Assembly: GCA_021029095.1 (NCBI GenBank)
Contig: JAJOHG010000103.1
Location: forward strand, 1-64,000
DNA from: Phellopilus nigrolimitatus
Taxonomy: Eukaryota; Basidiomycota; Agaricomycetes; Hymenochaetales; Hymenochaetaceae
Length of the DNA stretch: 64,000 bases
Direction: 5' to 3'
The translations under genes and the position numbers were made by a program. The notes beneath the pieces are model-generated. The model was given only the letters and a program-made list of their open reading frames with translations. It had not been told where the DNA came from and ran no database searches. Positions 54,212 through 64,000 of this stretch are shown here, piece after piece (the first letter of the stretch is position 1; the number at the start of each line of letters is the position of its first letter).

Positions 54212-56882
54212 TATTCATTCCCGCGGTGCAGATAGACTGACATGAATTCATGACACGATTCGCTTGCACGTTCTCTTCAACGCTTTTGACGTTTTTTCTC
54301 ACACAAGGACTTGTCTCACATTATTCCATAACCATCTTATACCGAAGTAGCAACTTATCATTCATTACAAATAACCCCGCGGAGCTCTTTATGATCTTGT
54401 TTCGACCCAATGGCATTTGAAGTTTGTCTTGAAGACCAGTGTGTTCCTTAGCCAAAAAGAAGAGTGCGCACGGATGACCGTACGCGGTGTGCGCGCGTGG
54501 GATATCAACGTAGGCTGAAGAAATGAATGGTAAGAAAGTGTTCGCTTGGCACGAGGGGGAAGTGATATAGGGCTAAATGGCGGGGTATTGTGGAGGGTGA
54601 ACATTCCGAGACTTGAAGTCCACTTACTCGTGCCGTACACGTCTGCCAGTACCATCCCGAAAAGCACTCCCAGACCCGTAGCGCCGCCCTCAGCTACATC
54701 CTCTGCTCATAAATCGACAGGCTTTAGTAAGGTTTCCGGAGATTCATGCGGGCTGGGGACATACGCCCCGATGGGGTTCCTCGTACGTCTGTCGAGAATA
54801 ACAATCGTGTTGTTGTTGTCGAGCATTCTCCTGCGTTTGGTCTTTGGGACGGACTATCAACAGTCCGCTCGCACAAAACCGTCTGAGCTGAGGAGGGCGT
54901 TTGATAGCTGATAACGAGTGTTAGGGCGTTGGGATGATGAGATACGTATTGGCTTCATTGTTGCTTGAGTTTTCATGAGACGAGGCCGGCGTTATTGGCA
55001 ATTCGACGAGCATTGGGTGCTGAAGAGCTTATTTGAAGACGGCTGCAACGTAATTACTGAAGGTTAACTTTGGCGTCTTGTGTTGATGAAGAAACAAACC
55101 TCGGAAGAAAGGAAATCGTGAACATTAGCGTAGCGGTATGCTCGTTGAGTCTCGTAGGTGTAGGCGCACCCCTCTGTACTTAGCGCATAGGGTGAAGGAT
55201 GCTCAAAGACCTGTAATATATTTCAAGCGGAGGTGAGGAAGTTAGCGACGAGCTAATCGAGGGAGGGAAATGGACGAAGAGAGGGAGAAGAAGCGAGGAG
55301 CAAGGAGCAGGGGAAAATGCAGTTCAACGTTTGAACGCAATGAGTAAATACGCTGGGAACCGAAACAAGAAGGGCGGGGACCCACGGTCTGCCTCGAGGC
55401 GCAATATAAATGCGGATCATAATTGGTTTCACAGAATCTAATTGGATGCGCTCAGGATGAAACGAGAAAGATGGCGATCGGGCACATACGTGACTGGGAC
55501 TGGGGCTGAATAAAGGAGAAGGGAAGGGCCTTTTTTTCTCTTTCTGATGGACTCATGGAACTTCTCGAAACCGGGGGAAGAGTGGGTAGTGGGATTTAAT
55601 AATCTTGTAACGTACATGAATCTGCCAATACACTCCGCACGGAAACGTGCCGTCGCGTTCTGCCATTTGGGCCTGTTTCCACTTTCACAAAAAAAGATCA
55701 ACGGCCGGCCATTCTAACTTAGTTGAATACATCTGCCAGTATCAATTCCGACTAGGCGAGTGGAGTAAAATCGTAAGGGGGGAAGAGCAGCGTCAGAAGA
55801 ACAAGTGCGGAAAACCCCGAATGACAGCAAACGCGAGCCGCGAGCCGCGTGTCGAGTGACTCAAGCACCGCATCCGACGACGGACTTCGAACGCCTCGGA
55901 ATTCGTTCAAGATTTGGCTTCTGCGGAAGGCCAAATAACTGCCTGTCGACGACAGACTCGTATCTTTTAGTCCTGCCTGCCGCATAACTTTCTCCATCCG
56001 GTCTTTATCCCAGTGATATAAACATTGATTCTGCCGCCGCGTTTCAGACTCATACTGTACATCATTTTCTCGTCTCCGTGACGCGATAGAGTGCAGAAGT
56101 ATCCTGAACGAGAAAGGAGTTTCTGAAATAAACCTCCGTCCTCGCGATGTTCGTAACCCCACGGACTAGGCTCGCCGAGGAGTCAGGGCACGTTGCAGGA
56201 ATTAAATTCGCGTACGTTAAGAATTTTTCAAACCTAATATTACCCTTTTCTCTTCGCATTCTATAAGATGCATCAGAATCACCAGAACTCGAGCTCTCAG
56301 AGTCGCCGCCCTCATTGCTCTATTGTGTGTATGCAACTTCCACGACGGAACGTCCACGTTCGAGCTAGATTCTCTTTCCCCCCCTTGTTCTATCCTGAGC
56401 GCGTCCAACCAAATTCCATGAACGTTATGATTTGCCATAGCCCTCGCCACTGAGCGGGAATCTCCACCTTCACACCGACTTCTTTTTTTATTACATTCGT
56501 TACACATGCGTAGCGACGACTTGTCGCCTCACACTTAACCTCATTTTTTTTCGATCCTCGATTTGAGTTCCCTTCTCATTTCTTCTTAACGACTGTATCG
56601 TGTACCCTCTTATACCAGATCGGTGGGGGACTTGGATCGCGACGTACTTGACAAGTCAAGCACTGAGCGCACCGCCGACATCGACAACGAGGATAACACG
56701 CCGTTAGTTTTCACATTTTTCTTCCTTCCCTGCCCACCTGACGATTCATTACCACCTCATCAAAAACATCATTAGGCCCTTTTGGCGAGTTTGCCAACGA
56801 TTAGAGCTACCCTCCAGCTCACTCTTCAAGACACAATACCTGCAACCCATCGGAGGCTTCGCTGAATCAACGTATACTCGAG
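54212..56882. other. Gene-poor stretch; one possible minus-strand ORF
   Basis: Mostly unassigned. On the minus strand, 54667-54389 (VLFGMVLADVYGTSK...) and, before it, about 54840-54705 (MLDNNNTIVILDRRTRNPIG) both look coding-like and may be two exons of a small gene, but no clean splice joins them. 56883 is preceded by a pyrimidine-rich, promoter-like region. Confidence 0.35.
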
Positions 56883-57786
56883 ATGTCTCACGATCAAACA
56901 GTCCAACCAGAGCCTGTCAACGGGGGTTTGGAGCAGGGCCTAGACGCCCGTCAAGACGAAGGTCGGAGATACACGTTCCTCGCTGCTCACAGCCACAGTG
57001 GTGTAATCCTCCTTGACACACAATCACATCACATTTGCTGGGAATATTATCCGCCTGCGCGTGGATATCCGAACGGACCAGTCGATGTCGTTTCTATCGG
57101 TGTGGAAGATGCGGCCGTAGACGAAAGTGCAATACTGGTGATTACTTTAGCGGATGCATATGAGACTGGTAAGCCCCCGATAATCTATTTTCCTTCCTCT
57201 ATCATTCCACTTTCCGTTGATCTGTTCTCGACCCTATCCTAGGTTTGTGCTAATAGATGATCCTCAACAGAATACGTGGAAGTCTTGTACGTCAGCGCCA
57301 CAGATCGTCATGGCCAATGGGAAGCCGAACTGGTATACAGCCAAGAGTTGTTCTTCGCGCGTGACGAGAGGGCCGCCCGCTTTACTCGTGTCTTTTGGCG
57401 CGCTCAATGTGCGCTGCTGTTCACGATCCGGGGAAGGCGTATCATCCTTGTCGACTGGGAAAACCGTAGGGTCGCATGCGTGTTCACTGTGAGTACTTCG
57501 CCCGAAGCCTGAGGCCTTCCTGTCTCCTTTTGTGAAAGTTTTTACTGAGCACATTCTTCAGTCTTCCTCGACCTTCATTTTAAACGCAGTTCTCTCAAGT
57601 GGATACCTGGTGTTATTGCTGATATCAGAAGGCGTCTATGACGATGTCGGTTCTTGCTTGGAGTTCGTTTTTGTACACGTGCGCGATATATGGAGCGAAG
57701 CGGCGATGGCGTCGAACGGGAGCCGTAGCGCAGGCCAGAGTGTCCAGCTCGATGATTTAGTGACAGAAACGTTCTGGTTCGAATAG
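56883..57786 (+). CDS. 242-aa protein, beta-strand-rich, F-box/propeller-like
   Basis: Three exons (56883-57168, 57271-57488, 57562-57786) join in frame by GT-AG. A polar start is followed by strand-like repeats: YTFLAAHSHSGVILLDTQSH, EYVEVLYVSATDRHGQWEAE, ALLFTIRGRRIILVDWENRR, YLVLLLISEGVYDDVGSCLE and FVFVHVRDIW. This resembles half of a beta-propeller of the kind found in basidiomycete F-box proteins, but no F-box is visible at the N-terminus, so it may be a truncated relative. No function is proposed. Confidence 0.6.
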
Positions 57787-60700
57787 CTGGCAAATATTGC
57801 TGCTGTGCCTCTTCTCTATAAAATGGACGAGTATTGTTCCAGATGTCAGCGACTTATCGAAATCGCAAGTTCTATTTGTCAGCCGTACCTCGGCTCCGTA
57901 TGCTTGTTTTTTTAATGATTCATAATCATAGTTGCACGACGTTGATAAAGATGACTCATTTCGCAGAGTATGCTCTGAGCTCCAGGTTTGAATAGAGTGA
58001 TATCGAGACCCGAAACTCACATGTCGAAGGCATCATTGATTCTACAGAAGTCAGTTGCAACGTCAGACATCGAAACTAGAAAGTAAGTTAAACAGGATTT
58101 TCGACGACAGACTAACGAGTAGATTACTTACTTGCTTGCAACAGGCCCAATTGTGGAGTCTAGCGGCACTCTAGAATCTGAGATTTCTGTCCAGGCTCCC
58201 TTTACATCTTCCCTAAAAACCAGAAGCAGACCTCATGCCGTTCTTGGTCGAGCGATCGGCCTTAAGCAGCTGAGGAAATGTCGAGCACGCCAGTCTTTAG
58301 CGCCGAGAATAATATATGCAAACGCGAACTCAGCGCCAGAAGTACGCGCATACCATCATAAGAGTTCATTATCTGTGCTGTTTGGCTTATGATACGTTCT
58401 TCGAATACGCAGTGAGACGCAGAAGGAACTTCAATGGGTACTCCAATATTCAAGGCCCCTGTCTTCGAGGAGCATACTACATAGTGCGCGCACCGCCACT
58501 AGTCGGAGGACTGCTCGGAATAAAGGAAGGGTCGGCCCGCATGTAGGAGGCTTACGATGAGCCGACAGTGGAGACGCGTGCTGGACAGTGTCGTCATCGA
58601 CTTCAGATACAAGATTGGAGGAATTATTGACAGAAAGTAGAGATATAAAGCTAAATAGACTGTGTAGACGCCTTCGTTCAGAAGTTATAGCCAAGGAAGA
58701 CAGTTGAAAGACCCACGAAATAGTCCCATCTTCCCACCTTCGTCGCTCCTTCGTGGTCAAGTCTCATCCTAGTAAGGTTTGGTTCGCAGATAGAGTTGTT
58801 CGGGGATCTTCATCGTAGCAGTTGAGTTTGAAGCAGCCTCAGGATGGAACGCACAGGTTCAATCGGCTGGTCACTGCCGCCGTTGAGCGCGATCCCGAAA
58901 GAGGATACTCATACTGTTGAGCCGACAACAGGACGCTGAGATGACACGCGTCGACGACGCACACGAAGAGCTCGCGTTCTGGCTTGTCTGTATAACGTGG
59001 TAGTACTGTAAAAGAAAAAGTTTGAGTCAAGTCGTGGTCGCTGTGAACGTGTGATCATCGGCGTCGCCGCGGGTTTCGGCGCCATGCTTACATCATCCTC
59101 AACATTCTAAACGCCGTGTACGTCGTATGTGCATGGCGCATTTTCCACAGCTACCTCACACGTCGGCCAAGGCTTACTCGGTACGTCGAGCAAACATAAG
59201 GAATTCCTGACACGAAGTTGATCATCGTCCGTTAGGTTCTTGCGCCCGCGTCGACCCCGACTAGTATCCCCACGCCCGTCGAGGTTACAGAAATCATAAG
59301 GAGATATAGGAAGGCAAGTCATGGATGACATTGCTGGCGCATGTCCCGCTTTCGACAATCGACAAACTCTCTCGACCAGGGTGAGCTCGGCATCGCTTGC
59401 ATGCAACGTGTCGACACGACTGACCGCATGACGCCCAGGGTATTCTTCGCCCCGGTTTGACTTCGCAAGGACGTGGCACATCCCTCTCACTACTCAAAAG
59501 GCGCAGAGGCGTGCCAGATCGCGCTGGCACGATCATCTAAAAGCTCGTCGAGCTGCGACATGGCAGGGACGATGTGTCTGAGGTCTACTACGGACAGTTT
59601 CCCAGCGCGTTATGAGCACTGTCGAATTCACGTGAATCCATGATGCGTTTAGATGTTGGACGTGTCGTGGTGGAAATGCTGACCAGACTTGAAGGTGCGT
59701 GAATGTGAATTTCTTCGTCTTGATTTCGGAGCTGAAATGCAGTTCTAGTCTTGTCCGAATATTTCACAACCCTAATTGCCTGTCAAACACAATTCAACCA
59801 TCTTCAGCGCCCAGAACTCGGCGGGGTATCGTCTGTTTCGCTGTCTCCGCCGACTACATCGCGCTTCATTCACCTCCGCGGCATCGTATTACGTGCCCAG
59901 ACCTCCACCGAAAGCGGGGCCCACCCCGTTCGCCCGAGCAAATGTGCATTCTTCGCTGTCGACGTGGCGTCATGTGAGTCCATGCAGTGCGAGATGACGC
60001 AGGCAGCATTTCAGGAGATCAAGGACTCACGGCGACAAAATGGAAGACGGAGGGTGCCGTATTTTTCCGCACGTTGCAAGCTCGGCATAATGACCCTCAA
60101 CACCTCTTTCGGTGCGTATGGAATGGAATTCTAGAAGACAAGAAGCTCACTTATATTCCTAGAGGCTAACCTCTACGCCGCCGCCATACTGGTCGTTCCT
60201 GATACCGACGATGAAATGCTCTGCACTTTCTAAGGTGTACTGAGAGTCTTCTGGGCGACATCTCCACAGAATTTGAGAACGAACCAGCCCGCTTTTGCGT
60301 GCTTGGAGCAGCTATGCGTAGCTGTCTGGCCACTCTCATGTATCTCAGAGGGCAGAGGTCATTCTCTTCCAGTCGTCTGTGCTCCGCTGGCCCAGTGTTT
60401 CGAAAGCGTGTCTCGACGAGACTAAGCTGTACAACGCGGATAAGGAGAGGCAGCTATTCCTGCCGCATGATCAGATTTGGATGGAACTGGGAAAGGAGGA
60501 GGCGGTCTGTCTTTCGACGCTAGTTTGAACGGTCAGATGACTTCGTAACTTTCATCTCGATAGGTGCGCAAACTTAATCATTTATATTTAAGATTTAAGC
60601 TTGCTCACTGCGATTTCCTGCAGGTGCCCTTTCGACTCTCACGGCGACGACATATACGATCTCTTGCGCTTCAACCCGCGGCGTAACGGCACGGCACGCC

Positions 60701-62106
60701 TATGCGCTTGCATCTGTCACACGTTTTCACGAGAATCAACTACGATCATGAGGCGCGGGTGCGCTGCTCATCCGGGACCACGCGTACGCGCGGGCTTGAC
60801 CCTCGAGGGTGTTTTCAACCTGAGCCTAGAGTCAGCGGCATTGTGAAGAGAATGGCTTTCTAGAAACAAATTCGAAGCGATCCATGAACAGAGATTATAT
60901 TGGTTATTAATGAAACCGATGATGTGATGTAGTTAAATAACAGCTAAGGAACGTGGTGAAAGAGCAGATATATCTGCTAAAGGAACCGAAAGGAAGTATG
61001 TAGCTGCGGTCGCGACAGAAATAGCGTGTCTGCGCAGAAGCGCCCCGTAATTCTTTCGGTGATGTTCGACAGAGGCAATGGGTAGCAAATTGCGCTGTTG
61101 CTCAGCAAGGTACCGAACAGCGAATTAGCCTTTCCGTCTGTCTACTGGACTCGCTTGAGAGTTTTGAGAGTTAAGTACGCAACATCATTTCCATGCGCCG
61201 CACGACGTACATGTACTTATTTGACCATTTCGCTCACATTAGTGACTTTGCTACCGGAACTCGAGGGACACGAGGGACATCATGGCTGCAAGGATCCGAA
61301 CATCCAGATTCCTGAAATAAGCTCATAAACGTCTGGACGATATAGGAGTATTTCGGAATTTGAGCACGTGAAATATGTCGGAAGGGATTGAGCAGTGCGA
61401 TCAAGCTTGATTCATGTCTCTCCTTTTGGGATTCGGCACAACTGTGCTAGCATATTTCGATGAAAAGGAAGTATCGTGTCCACGCTATCAGAGGTACTTT
61501 CCATCCAATACCCAGGAAGGACTGTCTGAACCGGATCGAAAGCGATCTTGTATCCGGCCTATGTAGGAGACTGCCGAGAGCCGACGTCCCACGGATCTAC
61601 GTTGTTATTGGTTTCCGAAACCGACTGACCTTCCGGAATGATGTCTTTTCCCTGTTTGACGTCGAGCGCGTCGTACGCAGTCATGAAAGCATCCTCGAAG
61701 AAAAGTCCAAGAATTATCTCGATGCCGTCTGAAATTTTAACAACAGCATCAGCGTCGCCACTCTTTGCTCAAATTTGCATCTTTAAGAAACCAATCATAA
61801 GTATTTCATGGACGATAAAATATAAGAACCCAAAAAGAGTCAATGCCGGTACGGACTCCTAAACTATCCTTGTCTGCCATCTTGGCATAGATGTCGATTA
61901 GCAGCTACAGATTGAAATGTCGGTTACAACTTGTAAATTCCAGTAGCGAGCTTGATTCAATCGCAAAGGTGCGCTTATGTCACCATGCCATTGGAAAGAG
62001 GGGTGAGAATGGCGCGGCGCGACTTCTTTCTCTAAATTTGAGGGGACTTGATTAGATAGGTGCATTACATAATATAGCGGCAGAAGCCGGAAGTCGGCCG
62101 TCGTTT
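57787..62106. other. 4.3 kb of decayed, gene-poor sequence
   Basis: Frames are short and broken. Coding-like debris includes 59751-59950 (LSEYFTTL-type reading), 60299-60523 and 60601-60846. At about 60430 a frame reads KLYNADKERQLFLPHDQIWM, which looks like an old exon but ends soon after. None can be assembled. The last 500 bp form the upstream region of the KDM4-type gene. Confidence 0.5.
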
Positions 62107-64000
62107 GTGGTCACTCGACGCTGTTGGCGACGACGACGACGACAAACTTCCTCCATGCCACTCAGCGACCAGAGTACACCGTCGCTGACGCCATCACCAT
62201 CACGCTCGCCATCTCCGACACCCCCTGTTCAGCCTGACCACTTCTATTCGCCCGACGGCGACGCACAACCATCAGCACCCTCGCCCGACTCTACGGGACG
62301 TTCATGGTTGAGCCCGGATGACGACCCACTTGCGACGAAGGGCATCCCCGTCTTCAAGCCTACCATGGCTGAGTTTGCCGACTTCGAAGGATACATGACA
62401 CGCGTCGAGTGCTGGGGCATGCGTAGCGGCATCGTGAAAATCATTCCGCCAAAGGAATGGTCCGATGCACTGCCCTCCGTGCGTCCTCAACTCGCCGACG
62501 TACGCATCAAGTCTCCCATTGAGCAGCACATGCTTGGACGCTCGGGCCTATACCGTCAGCAGAATATTGAGAAGCGCAAGGCGATCAGCTTGCGGGAGTG
62601 GGCCGAAATATGCGCCAAGGATGAGTTCCGCGCGCCCGCCATCGACGAGGTCGGGCTCAAGGCTGCAGGAGAGCATGTGACAAGGACATTGAGGAGAAGC
62701 AAGCGCGGCGCAGGCGCTGAGGAGACGGAGGTGGAGGTGGAAGTGGAGGGGGTTGTGGTGAGGGAAGAGGGGGAGGATGAATCGAGTCTTGTGGCTGAGC
62801 ACGACCACTCGGAGGTTGTACCAGATGCAGATACGCCGCTTCCTACGCCCAGCGTAGACGCTGATGCCGACATCGACGAGCCTGAAGATCCCGCGCCCGC
62901 TCCGCGCAAGCGACGCGTGCAGACGCGAGCTGACCGTGAGGCAGCTTTGTCGAAGCGCGCCGAGCTCGACAAGGCATTCCTTGAGACGTTCGACGCAGCC
63001 GGACACTGGCTCCCGCGCAACACTTCCGCTGCCGACTATACTCCTGCATTCTGTGCAACCCTTGAACGACGATACTGGCGCAATTGTGGGCTGGGGAAGC
63101 CACCATGGTATGGCGCCGACACAGCTGGTTCACTATTCACTGAGGAGACGACCGCGTGGAACGTCGGAGGCCTGCCGTCGGCATTGTCTCGTCTTTTACC
63201 CGCCAGCGCAAACGGACTTCCTGGTGTCAACACCCCATATCTGTACTTCGGGATGTGGCGCGCGACGTTCGCCTGGCACGTCGAGGATATGGATTTATTC
63301 TCGATCAATTACATTCACTTCGGTGCGCCCAAGTTCTGGTATGCAATCCCGCAGGCCCGCTCCGTCCAACTCGAAAACACTCTCCGAAGTTTCTTTCCGC
63401 GAGACGTCGCGCAGTGCCGCCAGTTTCTGCGACACAAGTCCTTCCTGGCGAGTCCGACGCTCCTTGCGCAGTCGTCATGCAAACCTAACAAGCTCGTCCA
63501 ACACGCGGGCGAGTTTGTCATTACCTTTCCCCGCGGATACCACGCTGGTTTCAACCTTGGTTTGAACTGCGCGGAGAGCGTCAACTTCGCCTTGGATAGC
63601 TGGTTAGATATTGGCCGAAAGGCGCAGGTGTGCGGCTGTATCGGGGACAGGTGCGTGATAAATATGCTAACGATATTCTTATCTTGACCGAGGCTTAGTG
63701 TACGCATCGACGTGGACACACTTCTGCGCGAACGCGAGGAAGAAGCGTCGAAACCGCCGTCAAAGCCCCGTTCGAGAAAACTAAAGTGCGACGCCGACGC
63801 GAAACCTAAGTCATCACGGAAGCGCAAGTCCGACGGCGCGGGCCCTTCCAAGGCAAAGAAGATCAAGATCAAAGCCGAACCCCCGGCTGATGGCGAGGAT
63901 CCGTCTGCCATCAGGCAGAAGATCACGCTCAAGGTTCCGAAGGATCTTGGCCCGTTCCCTTGCTGCCTTTGCGTGTCGCGAGACTTAGTTGGCCTACTCC
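62107..64000 (+). CDS. KDM4/JMJD2-type JmjN-JmjC histone demethylase (3' end outside window)
   Basis: Exon 1 is 62107-63650. A 48-nt intron (donor GTGCGT, acceptor TTAG) leads to exon 2 from 63699, which runs off the window. The start may be 62107 or the ATG at 62155. Order: Ser/Pro-rich N-terminus; JmjN (IPVFKPTMAEFADF, then IVKIIPPKEW); an acidic and basic linker of about 190 residues; JmjC with WNVGGLPSALSRLLP, TPYLYFGMWRATFAWHVEDM and NKLVQHAGEFVITFPRGYHA. The iron ligands His391, Glu393 and His479 (counting from 62107) and the substrate Lys region are intact, so activity on methylated H3K9/K36 is expected. Exon 2 is Lys-rich and ends at CCLC, the probable start of a PHD-type zinc finger. 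Confidence 0.93.

Overview
The window is nuclear DNA from a filamentous basidiomycete, most likely an agaricomycete. Genes are broken by many short (about 45-70 nt) GT-AG or GC-AG introns. The recognisable proteins are a Rho1 GTPase, Apn1 endonuclease IV, a KDM4-type JmjC demethylase, a DUF6533-type membrane protein, a cAMP-receptor-like GPCR and PMU1-like phosphatases, a typical Dikarya set. No prokaryotic operons, CRISPR arrays, rRNA or convincing tRNA genes were seen. All exon joins below were worked out by eye from splice signals and reading-frame continuity.

Layout. 1-10.26 kb is a diverged tandem repeat with units A and B and a period of about 3.1 kb. It is interrupted at 3.79-7.50 kb by a segment with 12-bp inverted ends that carries a low-complexity ORF broken by an in-frame stop. 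12.3-24.75 kb holds two inverted copies of a small beta-trefoil-like (ricin-B-like) gene. Mosaic repeats are associated with each copy, and between them lie RHO1 and a divergent 964-aa protein of unknown function. 25.4-31.04 kb is a tandem array of five three-exon genes for tiny secreted six-cysteine proteins (CQTGC...CY...FGTV...CN...CMAAC type), with remains of a sixth unit. 32.2-35.5 kb has a small ABM-fold monooxygenase and a 141-aa unknown protein. 36.3-40.1 kb holds two tandem PMU1-like histidine phosphatases. 40.4-41.9 kb is an AKAP7-like 2H phosphoesterase, followed at 42.3-43.06 kb by a frameshifted third copy of the beta-trefoil gene. 44.9-47.0 kb is APN1. Two multi-pass receptor-like genes follow (47.8-49.35 and 51.1-54.2 kb), with a Tc1/mariner-type MITE between them. 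56.9-57.8 kb is a small beta-propeller or F-box-like gene, 57.8-62.1 kb is decayed sequence, and a KDM4-type gene runs off the right edge from 62.1 kb.

Conserved housekeeping genes (RHO1, APN1, AKAP7-like, PMU pair, KDM4) form islands separated by repeat-rich, gene-poor stretches where lineage-specific secreted families expand by duplication. The most unusual points are the secreted-protein array with its shared promoter box, the mobile three-copy beta-trefoil family, GC-AG introns conserved between paralogs, three perfect palindromes each with a single-base centre, and the inverted-repeat-bounded insertion.
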